Assembly (NCBI RefSeq): GCF_003268885.1
Contig: NZ_QLSX01000010.1
Location: 1 to 64,000 of the forward strand
Reading direction: 5' to 3'
DNA length: 64,000 nt
Source: Onishia taeanensis
GTDB taxonomy: Bacteria; Pseudomonadota; Gammaproteobacteria; Pseudomonadales; Halomonadaceae
Shown here: positions 6,154-15,108 of the stretch, piece after piece
Position numbering within the stretch: the stretch's first letter is position 1
How the letters are laid out: each line of letters begins with the position of its first letter
Translations under genes and position numbers: made by a program
The notes under the pieces: model-generated
What the model was told of the DNA's origin: nothing
Databases searched by the model: none
The model's input: the letters and a program-made list of their open reading frames with translations, nothing else

Positions 6154-7320
6154 ATGGATTTTGCACTCACCGAGGACCAGTACGCCCTGCAGCAGGCGGC
6201 TGCGGACTTCTGCCGTGCCGAACTCGCCGACCATGCCGCCGACTGGGATGCCCGTTCGCACTTTCCGGTGGATGTCATCAAGCGTGCCGGTGAAGCCGGC
6301 TTTCTGGGCATCTATATCGATGAGGAGCGGGGCGGGCTGGGGCTCTCGCGGCTCGAGGCTTCGCTGATCTTCGAGCAGCTCGCCCAGGGCTGCATCTCGA
6401 CCACTGCCTATCTGACCATTCACAACATGGCCAGTTGGATGATCGCCAACTGGGGCAGCGAGGCGCTGCGCAAGACCTGGCTCGAGCGGCTGATCAGCGG
6501 CGAGCTGCTGGCCTCCTATTGCCTGACCGAGCCGGGCGCCGGTTCGGATGCGGCCAACCTGCGCAGCAAGGCAGTACGCGAGGGTGATGAGTACAGAATC
6601 AGCGGCTCGAAGATGTTCATTTCTGGGGCCGGGTCTACCGACGTGCTGGTGGTGATGGCGCGCACCGGGGCGTCTGATTCCGGCGCTGGCGGTATCTCCG
6701 CGTTCCTGGTGCCTGCCGATAGTGCCGGTATCGAATACGGCAAGAACGAAGAAAAGATGGGCTGGAAGAGCCAGCCAACGCGGCTGGTCAGCTTCGATGA
6801 TGTGCGGGTGCCGGTCGGGAATCGTCTCGGCGAAGAAGGCGAGGGCTTCCGCCTGGCCATGAAGGGTCTCGACGGTGGGCGGCTCAACATCGCCAGTTGC
6901 TCGCTGGGTGCCGCCCAGCAGGCGCTGACGCTGTCTCGCGACTATCTAGGCCAGCGCAAGCAGTTCGGCCGCGAGCTCTCAAGCTTCCAGGCCCTGCAGT
7001 TCAAGTTGGCCGACATGGCAAGCGACTTGGTGGCATCGCGGCTGATGGTGCGCCATGCGGCCTGGCGTCTCGACCAGAATGATCCCGAGGCTACCGCCCA
7101 CTGTGCGATGGCCAAGCGGGTCGCCACCGACATGGGCTTCAACGTCTGCAACGAGGCCCTGCAGCTGCACGGCGGCTATGGCTACATCAAGGAATATCCG
7201 CTGGAGCGACTGGTCCGTGACACCCGCGTGCACCAGATCCTCGAGGGCACTAACGAGATCATGCGCGTGATCAGCGCCCGGCGCCTGCTCGCCGATGGCG
7301 TGATCGAGTCGCTGCAGTGA
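6154..7320 (+). CDS. Acyl-CoA dehydrogenase, isobutyryl-CoA dehydrogenase type
   Basis: A 388-residue FAD enzyme that introduces the alpha-beta double bond into a short acyl-CoA. CLTEPGAGSDAANL is the substrate/FAD signature and HQILEGTNEIMR near the C terminus carries the catalytic Glu of the short/medium-chain class; GYGYIKEYPLERLVRD precedes it. The genes directly downstream are a 3-hydroxyisobutyryl-CoA hydrolase and a 3-hydroxyisobutyrate dehydrogenase, so isobutyryl-CoA from valine is the likely substrate, with a short branched-chain acyl-CoA as an alternative. The start at 6154 is chosen over an upstream GTG (6133) because GAGGAG lies 6 bases before this ATG and the protein then begins MDFALTEDQ as usual for the family. 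Confidence 0.92.
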   Translation: MDFALTEDQYALQQAAADFCRAELADHAADWDARSHFPVDVIKRAGEAGFLGIYIDEERGGLGLSRLEASLIFEQLAQGCISTTAYLTIHNMASWMIANWGSEALRKTWLERLISGELLASYCLTEPGAGSDAANLRSKAVREGDEYRISGSKMFISGAGSTDVLVVMARTGASDSGAGGISAFLVPADSAGIEYGKNEEKMGWKSQPTRLVSFDDVRVPVGNRLGEEGEGFRLAMKGLDGGRLNIASCSLGAAQQALTLSRDYLGQRKQFGRELSSFQALQFKLADMASDLVASRLMVRHAAWRLDQNDPEATAHCAMAKRVATDMGFNVCNEALQLHGGYGYIKEYPLERLVRDTRVHQILEGTNEIMRVISARRLLADGVIESLQ

Positions 7321-7389
7321 GGCGCGCCCGACGCTACCTATCCACCACCTTTCAGTTTCTCCGATAACGACCGACAAGGAGCCCGATCG

Positions 7390-8505
7390 ATGACCGATGC
7401 ACCCGTGCTGTTCGAGGAGCGCCCGACCCGCGAGGGGCACCTTATCGGGGTGGCGACCCTCAATGCCCCAAGGGCGCTGAACGCCCTGTCGCTTGCCATG
7501 ATCGAGCAGCTCTCGGCCCGCCTGACGCAATGGGCCGATGACGAGCGGGTGGTCGCCGTCTGGCTGGAAGGCGCCGGCGAGAAAGCGTTCTGCGCCGGCG
7601 GTGACATCGTTGCGCTTTACAAGGCGATTCAGGCCGGGGAGGGCGGCGCCCTTGCCGAGACCTACTTCACCGGCGAATACGGCCTCGACTACCAGATCCA
7701 TTGCTATGAGAAGCCGCTGCTGGTGTGGGGCGACGGCATCGTGATGGGCGGCGGCATGGGGCTGATGGCCGGTGCCGGTCACCGCCTGGTCACCGAGACC
7801 TCGCTGCTGGCGATGCCTGAGATCAGCATCGGCCTTTATCCGGACATCGGTGCCAGTTGGTTCCTCAACCGCATGCCGCCGGGCATCGGCGCCTACCTGG
7901 GCCTGACCGGCGCCCAGCTCAATGCGCGAGACGCCTTAGACCTGGGCCTTGCCGACCGCTTCGTGCCTCGGGCAAGCCGCGAGGCCTTGTTCGAAGCGCT
8001 GCTATCTGCCGACTTTGATGAGGCCGATGACACCCGGGCGCTGCAGGCGGTGGTGGGGCGTGTGCTCGACCGTTTCGAGAATCGGGGCCAGGCACCGGCT
8101 GCCCAGCTGTGGCCGCATCGCGATCACCTGCAGCGCCTCACCGCCTGCGCATCGGCCACGGATGCCGCCGCGCGCATCCTTGACGATGACCATCAGGATG
8201 ACTGGCTCGCCGCCAATCGGGCGCGGCTCGCCGCTGGCTGCCCGCTGAGCGCGCAGCTGGTCTGGCAGATGATCCGGCGTCATTCCCGCACCGGCCTCGC
8301 CGAGGCCTTCCGTGAAGAGCTCAACCTCTCGGTGCAGTGCTGTCTGAAGGGCGATCTCGCCGAGGGCGTGCGGGCGCTTCTTATCGACAAGGACAAGACC
8401 CCGCGCTGGTCGCATTCAAGCGTTGGCGCGGTGCCCAAGGCCGATGTCGAGGCCCTGCTACGACCGCTGTGGAACCCTGAGACGCACCCGCTGCGCGAGC
8501 TGTAA
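7390..8505 (+). CDS. 3-hydroxyisobutyryl-CoA hydrolase (enoyl-CoA hydratase/isomerase family)
   Basis: A 371-residue crotonase-fold protein. Length and the C-terminal region (SVGAVPKADVEALLRPLW) fit 3-hydroxyisobutyryl-CoA hydrolases rather than the ~260-residue hydratases. FCAGGDIVALY (about 64-74) is the CoA/oxyanion-hole segment, GIVMGGGMGLM the second oxyanion strand, and MPEISIGLYPDIGASWFL carries the catalytic Glu and Asp. It releases free 3-hydroxyisobutyrate and so removes the toxic methacrylyl-CoA branch in valine breakdown. It lies 69 bases after the dehydrogenase gene with AAGGAG before its ATG. No separate hydratase gene is in the cluster, so methacrylyl-CoA hydration must use another enzyme. 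Confidence 0.92.
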   Translation: MTDAPVLFEERPTREGHLIGVATLNAPRALNALSLAMIEQLSARLTQWADDERVVAVWLEGAGEKAFCAGGDIVALYKAIQAGEGGALAETYFTGEYGLDYQIHCYEKPLLVWGDGIVMGGGMGLMAGAGHRLVTETSLLAMPEISIGLYPDIGASWFLNRMPPGIGAYLGLTGAQLNARDALDLGLADRFVPRASREALFEALLSADFDEADDTRALQAVVGRVLDRFENRGQAPAAQLWPHRDHLQRLTACASATDAAARILDDDHQDDWLAANRARLAAGCPLSAQLVWQMIRRHSRTGLAEAFREELNLSVQCCLKGDLAEGVRALLIDKDKTPRWSHSSVGAVPKADVEALLRPLWNPETHPLREL

Positions 8506-8516
8506 TACAGCGATGC

Positions 8517-8562
8517 AGCAACGATAACGGCAACAACAACGCAACAACGCAACAACAACAAC
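8517..8562. repeat. CAA-rich low-complexity repeat
   Basis: The gap before mmsB is built of CAACAA and GCAACAAC units (for example CGGCAACAACAACGCAACAA). It is one of several short tandem-repeat stretches in intergenic DNA of this window. Confidence 0.6.
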
Positions 8563-8594
8563 GATCACATAACCACCCAATAAGGAGCCACGCC

Positions 8595-9494
8595 ATGCGT
8601 ATCGCCTTCATCGGTCTTGGCAACATGGGGGGCCCCATGGCCACCAATCTCGTCAAGGCTGGCCATGATGTCTGCGTCTTCGATCTCTCGGATCAGGCCA
8701 TGCAAACCCTCGAGGACGCCGGCGCTAGCCGTGCCGCAAGCGCCGAGGCGGTGACCAAGGAGGCCGAGGTGGTAGTATCCATGCTGCCAGCCGGCGCCCA
8801 TGTGAAGGGGCTCTACTTGGGCAACGACGGTGCCCCGGGGCTGCTGGATACCCTCGCCGGTAACCCGCTGATCATCGATGCTTCGACCATCGCCCCGGAT
8901 GATTCCCGCACCGTGGGTGCCGCCGCCGCCGAGCGCGGGTTTGCCTTCGTGGATGCTCCCGTGTCCGGCGGGGTGGGCGGTGCGGTCGCCGGCACCTTGT
9001 CTTTCATCGTCGGTGGCAGCGACGAGGGCTTCGAGCGGGCCAAGCCGGTTCTCGAGGCCATGGGCAAGAACATCTTCCACGCCGGCGAAACCGGCGCCGG
9101 TCAGGTGGCCAAGATCTGCAACAACATGCTGCTCGGCATTCTCATGAGCGGCACGGCAGAGGCCCTGGCGCTGGGCGTCGAGAACGGCCTCGACCCGGCG
9201 GTGCTCTCCGAGGTCATGAAGCAGAGCAGCGGCGGCAACTGGGCGCTCAATGGCTACAACCCCTGGCCTGGAGTGATGGAGAAAGCGCCGGCCTCCAACG
9301 ACTACCAAGGTGGCTTTCATACCGACCTGATGGCCAAGGATCTGGGGCTCGCCTGGGAGCTGGCGCTGGGGTCAAAGTCGACGGTGCCGATGGGGTCTCA
9401 GGCGCGTAACCTCTTTGCCCTGCATGCGGCCAATGGCAACGGCGGGCTCGATTTCTCGAGCATTCAGCGCCTGTATCGCCGCGACGAGGACTAA
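8595..9494 (+). CDS. mmsB: 3-hydroxyisobutyrate dehydrogenase
   Basis: A 299-residue beta-hydroxyacid dehydrogenase converting 3-hydroxyisobutyrate to methylmalonate semialdehyde with NAD. IGLGNMGGPMA (6-16) is the Rossmann glycine motif, DAPVSGGVGGA (about 118-128) the substrate-binding signature, and GAGQVAKICNN contains the conserved catalytic Lys (about 172). AAGGAG precedes the ATG. It is the last gene of the valine-branch operon; the next enzyme, methylmalonate-semialdehyde dehydrogenase (mmsA), is not in the window. Confidence 0.95.
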   Translation: MRIAFIGLGNMGGPMATNLVKAGHDVCVFDLSDQAMQTLEDAGASRAASAEAVTKEAEVVVSMLPAGAHVKGLYLGNDGAPGLLDTLAGNPLIIDASTIAPDDSRTVGAAAAERGFAFVDAPVSGGVGGAVAGTLSFIVGGSDEGFERAKPVLEAMGKNIFHAGETGAGQVAKICNNMLLGILMSGTAEALALGVENGLDPAVLSEVMKQSSGGNWALNGYNPWPGVMEKAPASNDYQGGFHTDLMAKDLGLAWELALGSKSTVPMGSQARNLFALHAANGNGGLDFSSIQRLYRRDED

Positions 9495-9564
9495 GGTGAG
9501 AGGCGGCGAGGAATGAGAAGCTCAGAGCAGTGAGAGGTACGTAAGAGTGCAGTGAGAGATACGT

Positions 9565-9628
9565 AAATAGAGATAGCTGGGGAAATAGAGATAGCTGGAG
9601 AAATAGAGATAGCTGGAGAAATAGAGAG
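9565..9628. repeat. 18-bp tandem repeat, 3.5 copies
   Basis: AAATAGAGATAGCTGGRG repeats at 9565, 9583 and 9601, with a partial fourth copy to 9628. The copies differ at one base only. It lies between mmsB and the terminator-like hairpin at 9628. Confidence 0.85.
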
Positions 9629-9656
9629 GGCCGGCGACGTCATACGCTGCCGGCCC
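9628..9656 (+). terminator. Hairpin after the mmsB operon
   Basis: GGGCCGGC (9628-9635) pairs with GCCGGCCC (9649-9656). The stem is strong but only TT follows, so it is a moderate terminator candidate. Confidence 0.5.
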
Positions 9657-9720
9657 TTGCTCACATTGGGGCCTTGGCCTGAGTGGGGCACAATGACGTC
9701 CCCTTTCGACCGAGGTTGCC

Positions 9721-11121
9721 ATGACGTCGACATCTTCTTCCCAGTCACCCGCCCGGCGCGGCTCGATGCTCGAAGCGCCCATCGCCCGCACGCTGGTGCG
9801 CAAGACTCTGCCGGTGATCGGCGGCATGCTGGCGATGATGACCTTCAACCTGGTCGATGCCTGGTACATCGCCAGCCTCGGCACTGCGCCGCTGGCGGCG
9901 GTATCCTTTACCTTTCCTGTCGTCTTTGCGGTGATCAGCCTGGCGATCGGGCTCGGCATCGGCACCTCGGCGGTGGTGGGGCGCTTGCTCGGCCAGGGCC
10001 GTCACGACCTATTGGCACGCCGCGCCACGGATGCGGTGCTGCTGTCGCTGCTCGTCGGGGCTCTGGTGACACTTGCCGGGCTGCCAAGCATCGAGTCGCT
10101 GTTCTCGCTGCTGGGGGCCGACGCCACCCTGATGCCCTATCTCGAAGCCTACATGGGCGTGTGGTACTGGGGGGCCGCCCTGGTGATCGCGCCGCGCATC
10201 ATCAACAGCGTGTTACGTGCTCACGGCAATACCCTGGCGGCGGGGCTGTCGATGGGCGTTGCCGCGATTCTCAATCTGGCGCTCGACCCGCTGTTGATCT
10301 TCGGCGCTGGGCCGGTGCCGGCGATGGGTGTGGCCGGGGCGGCACTCGCCACAGTGCTGAGCTGGGGGCTGATGACGCTGGGCCTGATCTGTCAGCCGCG
10401 GCTGCGCGGCCTGATTGCCTTTCGGGGTCTTACCCTTGGTGCGCTGGTGGAGTCCTGGCGCGTACTTGGGCGCATTGCCTTGCCAGCGGCGGTGACCAGC
10501 CTGTTCACGCCGGTGGCCATGGCGCTGGTGACCCGCATCGTCGCCGACCACGGCCATGCGGCGGTGGCGGCCTTCGGGGTCGGATCGCGGCTGGATGCCA
10601 TCGCCCAGATCGTGGTGCTGGCGCTTTCAATGACGCTGTCGCCGCTGGTCAGCCAGAACCTGGGCGCCGGCCAGCTCGCGCGGGTGCGCCGGGCTATCGG
10701 CGGCTGCCTGGGCTTTGTCCTGGTCTGGCAGCTGGCGATCTGGGCGGGGCTGCAGGGCCTGGCGCCCTGGCTGACCGCTCGCTATGCCGAGGGGCCGGAG
10801 GTCGGCGAGGTGCTGCGCGACTTTATCTGGCTGGTGCCGCTGGGGCTTGGCGCCCAGGGGGTGGTGATCCTCTCGGTGTCGTCGCTCAATGCCCTGCATC
10901 GGCCCCGGGATGCCATGGCGCTTTCCGTGGTGCGCCTCTTCGTGCTGTTCGTGCCGCTGGCCTGGCTGGGCAGCCGGTTGGACGGGCCGCATGGCATCTT
11001 CACCGGTATGCTGACGGCTAACCTGATCATGGCGGGCATTGCCTGGTGGCGGCTGAGGGCAGTGTTGGCACGCCAGCGTCAGTCGCAAGGCCATGATGAA
11101 TCGCAGGGCCAGCTCCAGTAA
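9721..11121 (+). CDS. MATE-family multidrug/Na+ antiporter
   Basis: A 466-residue, very hydrophobic protein with about 12 membrane helices in two similar halves. The N-half carries the helix with FNLVDAWYIASLGTAPLAAVSF and the internal repeat reappears near VAMALVTRIVADHGHAAVAAFGVGSRLDAI, both typical of MATE exporters. Such proteins expel cationic or amphipathic compounds in exchange for Na+ or H+; the substrate cannot be predicted. GAGG lies about 6 bases before the chosen ATG; a longer overlapping frame in another phase is a GC-rich shadow. It stands alone, with no adjacent regulator. Confidence 0.9.
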   Translation: MTSTSSSQSPARRGSMLEAPIARTLVRKTLPVIGGMLAMMTFNLVDAWYIASLGTAPLAAVSFTFPVVFAVISLAIGLGIGTSAVVGRLLGQGRHDLLARRATDAVLLSLLVGALVTLAGLPSIESLFSLLGADATLMPYLEAYMGVWYWGAALVIAPRIINSVLRAHGNTLAAGLSMGVAAILNLALDPLLIFGAGPVPAMGVAGAALATVLSWGLMTLGLICQPRLRGLIAFRGLTLGALVESWRVLGRIALPAAVTSLFTPVAMALVTRIVADHGHAAVAAFGVGSRLDAIAQIVVLALSMTLSPLVSQNLGAGQLARVRRAIGGCLGFVLVWQLAIWAGLQGLAPWLTARYAEGPEVGEVLRDFIWLVPLGLGAQGVVILSVSSLNALHRPRDAMALSVVRLFVLFVPLAWLGSRLDGPHGIFTGMLTANLIMAGIAWWRLRAVLARQRQSQGHDESQGQLQ

Positions 11122-11205
11122 GCGGCCGCGACCAAGGTCGGCTTGGCAGGGCAGGATGCTTGATCTACATTGCATTTAAATGTCGACATTATTGAGGAGC
11201 TCCCC

Positions 11206-12387
11206 ATGAGCCAGATCACGCCTATTACCTGGGACGACCCCTTCCGCCTCATCGACCAGCTCGACGAGGACGAGCGCATGGTGCAGCGCACCGCCCACGA
11301 CTACTGCCAGGACAAGCTTCTGCCGCGGGTGATCCAGGCCAACCGCCATGAGCATTTCGATCGCGAGATCATGAACGAGATGGGCGAGCTGGGGCTGCTC
11401 GGGGCGACGCTCGATGGCTACGGCGGGGCGGGCCTCAACTATGTCAGCTACGGCCTGATCGCCCGGGAAGTGGAGCGGGTGGACTCCGGCTATCGCTCGG
11501 CGATGAGCGTGCAGTCGAGCCTGGTCATGTACCCGATCCATGCCTTCGGCAGCGAGGCGCAGCGCGAGAAATACCTGCCCAAACTGGCCAGCGGCGAGTG
11601 GGTCGGCTGCTTCGGCCTCACCGAGCCGGACCATGGCTCCGATCCCGGCGGCATGAGCACTCGGGCGGTGCGCACGGAAAGCGGCTGGCGCCTCAACGGC
11701 AGCAAGACCTGGATTACCAATTCGCCGATCGCCGATGTGTTCGTGGTATGGGCCAAGGACGAAGAGGGCATCCTGCGCGGCTTCATCCTCGAGAAGGGCA
11801 CGCCCGGCCTTACCGCCCCCAAGATCGAGGGCAAGTTCAGCCTGCGGGCCTCGATCACCGGCCAGATCATGCTGAGCGATGTTGAGGTCGGCGAAGAGGC
11901 CTGCCTGCCCAACGTCACCGGCCTGAAGGGACCCTTCTCGTGTCTCAATCGTGCCCGCTACGGTATCGCCTGGGGCGCCATGGGCGCCGCCGAGGCCTGC
12001 TGGCATGCCGGTCGTCAGTACACCCTGGATCGCAAGCAGTTCGGCCGCCCGCTGGCCGCCAATCAGCTGATCCAGAAGAAGCTCGCCGACATGCAGACCG
12101 AAATTGCCCTTGGCTTGCAGGCGGCGCTGCGGGTCGGGCGGATGATCGATGACGGCCAGCTGGTGCCGGAGGCGATCTCGCTGATCAAGCGCAACAACGC
12201 CGGCAAGGCGCTGGATATTGCCCGCGTCGCCCGGGACATGCACGGCGGCAACGGTATCAGCGACGAGTACCACGTCATCCGCCACGTGATGAACCTCGAG
12301 GCGGTCAACACCTACGAGGGCACCCACGATATTCACGCCCTGATTCTCGGTCGTGCCCAGACCGGTATCCAGGCCTTTACCGGCTAA
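11206..12387 (+). CDS. gcdH: Glutaryl-CoA dehydrogenase
   Basis: A 393-residue acyl-CoA dehydrogenase that oxidises and decarboxylates glutaryl-CoA to crotonyl-CoA. [15 protein letters not shown] replaces the usual EPGAGSD with the DHGSDP form typical of glutaryl-CoA dehydrogenases, and [17 protein letters not shown] holds the catalytic Glu and the family-specific C terminus. The start at 11206 has GAGGAG 8 bases upstream; a further in-frame ATG at 11170 lacks one. The next gene is a class III CoA-transferase that fits glutarate activation, so the pair probably serves lysine/glutarate catabolism. Confidence 0.95.
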   Translation: MSQITPITWDDPFRLIDQLDEDERMVQRTAHDYCQDKLLPRVIQANRHEHFDREIMNEMGELGLLGATLDGYGGAGLNYVSYGLIAREVERVDSGYRSAMSVQSSLVMYPIHAFGSEAQREKYLPKLASGEWVGCFGLTEPDHGSDPGGMSTRAVRTESGWRLNGSKTWITNSPIADVFVVWAKDEEGILRGFILEKGTPGLTAPKIEGKFSLRASITGQIMLSDVEVGEEACLPNVTGLKGPFSCLNRARYGIAWGAMGAAEACWHAGRQYTLDRKQFGRPLAANQLIQKKLADMQTEIALGLQAALRVGRMIDDGQLVPEAISLIKRNNAGKALDIARVARDMHGGNGISDEYHVIRHVMNLEAVNTYEGTHDIHALILGRAQTGIQAFTG

Positions 12388-12623
12388 CGAGTCGACACCA
12401 GAGAAGATCAAGCGGGGCGTCGGGAACAAGCCGAAGAGGAGGTCCTGCGCCATGGGTGAGGAGCACCGCTCCGAACGGGCTGGCCATGGATGGCCAGCAC
12501 CGGCCCTGCGAGCGGCGCAGGATGCGAGAGCGCCGCAGGGCGCAGGTAGCTTACAGGGAGGTATTCATAGCGCCTCCTCATTGGCTTGTTGCCGAATCAA
12601 CCCGAGCGACCAAGGAGCTCAAG

Positions 12624-13829
12624 ATGAGCGGACCCCTGGAAGGGCGCGTCGTGCTGGATATGTCGCGGGTGCTGGCCGGCCCCTGGGCCGGGCAGCTGCT
12701 GGCCGACCTGGGTGCCAGGGTGATCAAGATCGAGCATCCAGGCCGCGGCGATGATACCCGCGCCTGGGGGCCGCCATGGCTCGAGGACGTCGCCGGCGAC
12801 CCGGTCGAAGCGGCCTATTACCTGTGCGCCAACCGCGGCAAGCAGTCGCTGGCCGTGGATATCGCTCGGCCCGAGGGCCAGGCGCTGATCCGCGCGTTGG
12901 CGGGCCGCGCCGATATCCTGATCGAGAACTTCAAGGTCGGGGGGCTTGCGCGTTACGGCCTCGACCACGAGAGCCTCAAGGCCGAGAACCCGGAGCTGAT
13001 CGGCTGCTCGATCACTGGTTTCGGCCAGGATGGCCCTTATGCCGGGCGGCCCGGCTACGACTTCATGATTCAGGCCATGGGCGGGCTGATGAGCCTCACC
13101 GGCGAGCCGGACGGCATGCCGATGAAGACCGGCGTGGCGATCACCGACGTGATGACCGGGCTATATGCCACGGTGGGGGTGCTGGCGGCGCTGGACGAGC
13201 GCTCCCGCACCGGTCGCGGGCGCTACATCGACGTGGCGCTACTCGACGTGCAGCTGGCTACCCTGGCCAATCAGGCGCTGAACACCCTGGTCAGCGGTCG
13301 GGCGCCCGAGCGTTATGGCAATGCGCATCCCAATATCGTGCCCTATCAGGCCTTTGCCTGCGCCGACGGCCATCTGGTGCTGACGGTGGGTAATGACGCC
13401 CAGTTCGCGCGGCTCGCCGCGCTGCTTGAATACCCTGAATGGGCCCAGGACCCGGCTTACGCCACCAATGCCGCCCGGGTTGCCCATCGCGAGACGCTGG
13501 TGGAAAAGGTCGCCGAGTGCCTGGCGACTCGCTCACGGGACGCTTGGCTGGCAGCCTTCGAGGCGCACGGCATTCCGGCGGGGCCGATCCACAGCGTGGC
13601 CGAGGCCCTCGAGGATGCCCAGGTGCGTCATCGCGGCCTGGTCAGGACCCTCGAGCGTGGCGGTCAGGACGTGCCCCAGGTGGCCAACCCGCTGCGTTTC
13701 GACGGGGTATCCTGCACCAGCGAGGTGGCGCCGCCGGCGCTGGGGGCCGACAGCGATGCGGTGCTCACCGAGATGGGGCTGTCGGCCGAAGACATCGCCA
13801 AGCTGCGCGACCTGGGCGTAGTGCGTTAA
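12624..13829 (+). CDS. CaiB/BaiF (class III) CoA-transferase, probable succinyl-CoA:glutarate type
   Basis: A 401-residue CoA-transferase. [38 protein letters not shown] (written in parts here: [13 protein letters not shown] then [11 protein letters not shown]) is the family N terminus, [12 protein letters not shown] follows, and the catalytic Asp lies in [17 protein letters not shown]. The start at 12624 has AAGGAG 6 bases upstream; the frame is open for 56 codons further up but without a good signal. Placement 236 bases after gcdH suggests it forms glutaryl-CoA from glutarate; other dicarboxylates are possible. Confidence 0.9.
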   Translation: MSGPLEGRVVLDMSRVLAGPWAGQLLADLGARVIKIEHPGRGDDTRAWGPPWLEDVAGDPVEAAYYLCANRGKQSLAVDIARPEGQALIRALAGRADILIENFKVGGLARYGLDHESLKAENPELIGCSITGFGQDGPYAGRPGYDFMIQAMGGLMSLTGEPDGMPMKTGVAITDVMTGLYATVGVLAALDERSRTGRGRYIDVALLDVQLATLANQALNTLVSGRAPERYGNAHPNIVPYQAFACADGHLVLTVGNDAQFARLAALLEYPEWAQDPAYATNAARVAHRETLVEKVAECLATRSRDAWLAAFEAHGIPAGPIHSVAEALEDAQVRHRGLVRTLERGGQDVPQVANPLRFDGVSCTSEVAPPALGADSDAVLTEMGLSAEDIAKLRDLGVVR

Positions 13830-13878
13830 GTGTTGCGCTGAGTGGCGCGCTGAGCAGCGGCCTCGGGGTGGTGTTGGC

Positions 13879-14712
13879 TCAGCGCGGGCTGAAGCGACGG
13901 TGCAGGCCGGCCTCGGCAATCATCCGGGTGGAGATTTCCTCGATCGAGAAGCGCGTGGTATCGATGTAGGGGATATGCATCTGGCGATACAGCCCCTCGG
14001 CCTGGGCGACTTCCTGCATGCACTGATCCATCGAGCAATAGCGGCTGTTGGGACGCCGCTCGCTGCGGATCGCCGCCAGGCGGGGCGGGGCGATGGTCAG
14101 GCCAAACAGCTTGTGGCGGTAGGGCGCCAGCGCGCGCGGCATCTTGAGAGTGCCGTCCTCGTCGTAGTCGTCTTCGGTGAGCGGGTAGTTGGCGGCGCGG
14201 ATGCCGAACTGCAGCGCTAGGTACAGCGAGGTGGGGGTCTTGCCGCAGCGTGAGACGCCGATCAGGATGACGTCGGCCTTGTCGTACTGGTTGAGCCGCG
14301 CGCCGTCGTCGTTGTCCAGGGCGAAGTGCACCGAGTCGATGCGGTTCATGTAGACATCGTCCTGGCCGATCGAGTGAGTGCGCCCCACGGTATAGGTGGA
14401 GTGGGTGGCAAGCTCTTCTTCCAGCGGCTTTAAGAAGGTCGAGAAGATGTCGACCTTGAAGCCGGGGGCCGTGGAGACGATGCGCCGCACGTCCTCGTCG
14501 ACGATGGTGTCGATGATGATCGGCTGCTCGCCGTCTCGGGCGGCGGTGGCATTGATGCTGTCCACCAGCGCCTGCGCCTTCTCGGTGTCATCGATGTAGG
14601 GCTTGGTGATCATGCGGATCTCGACGCTCTCGAACTGCGCCAGCAGGCTGCGGCCCAGCGTTTCGGCGGTGATGCCGGTGCCATCGGAGATGAAAAAGGC
14701 GGTACGTGGCAT
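13879..14712 (-). CDS. ppsR: PEP synthase regulatory protein (kinase/pyrophosphorylase)
   Basis: A 277-residue DUF299 protein that inactivates PEP synthase by ADP-dependent phosphorylation of a Thr and reactivates it by phosphate-dependent removal. The N terminus [15 protein letters not shown] and the P-loop [11 protein letters not shown] (about 152-162) are the family signatures; [10 protein letters not shown] follows in the C-terminal half. Its target ppsA lies next door, transcribed away from it, an arrangement widely conserved. It is convergent with the CoA-transferase gene. Confidence 0.96.
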   Translation of the reverse strand: MPRTAFFISDGTGITAETLGRSLLAQFESVEIRMITKPYIDDTEKAQALVDSINATAARDGEQPIIIDTIVDEDVRRIVSTAPGFKVDIFSTFLKPLEEELATHSTYTVGRTHSIGQDDVYMNRIDSVHFALDNDDGARLNQYDKADVILIGVSRCGKTPTSLYLALQFGIRAANYPLTEDDYDEDGTLKMPRALAPYRHKLFGLTIAPPRLAAIRSERRPNSRYCSMDQCMQEVAQAEGLYRQMHIPYIDTTRFSIEEISTRMIAEAGLHRRFSPR

Positions 14713-15108
14713 GAGGGAACCTTCGGTTCTTGTCGTGACGACTGGTTAGCGGCGACGGGTTAGTTGTGACTGAATTAGTTGTAACTAGTGAGTTGTGATT
14801 GATTTACGGCGACGGTTAGGTAGTGGCGCCTGAATGGCTCGATTGTCTCGGCTGACGGGCGGCGCGGCAAGCGCCATGCGGCCCCGCGGCGCTTTCGTCC
14901 GGTAGGTTTTGGTGGCGTCATCTCAGCCTGACTACAAAAAGGCGGCCAAAAGACGCCGTGTTGTAAAAATCCTCCAATGACTTCGCTATTAGACCAATGG
15001 CGAACATCCCCGACCCTTGATAGGGTGCTTAGCATCCAGCTATGGCGGCCGTCGATCGCGATGCGGCGATCGTTGCCAGTGAGTGTCACCAGTCGACAAG
15101 GGGGTCGC
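14713..15108. other. Divergent ppsR/ppsA intergenic region
   Basis: A 396-base region with no gene. It holds a degenerate 15-bp tandem repeat (14760-14804), a GC-rich block, and an AT-rich stretch at 14930-15010 that probably contains the ppsA promoter. An ATG-initiated extension of ppsA from 14977 is open but lacks family similarity, so this part is read as leader. Confidence 0.5.
14760..14804. repeat. Degenerate 15-bp tandem repeat, 3 copies
   Basis: TTAGTTGTGACTGAA, TTAGTTGTAACTAGT and GAGTTGTGATTGATT follow each other in phase. A related GGCGACGG-GTTAG motif flanks both sides (14751 and about 14807). Confidence 0.6.

Noticed and set aside
9565-9628. Tandem repeats as a CRISPR array
   Set aside because: Repeats are adjacent with no spacers and too short (12-18 bp); no cas genes are present.
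9657-11021. 454-residue ORF overlapping the MATE gene in another frame
   Set aside because: Arg/Gly/Ala-rich shadow; the MATE frame has clear membrane helices and family motifs.
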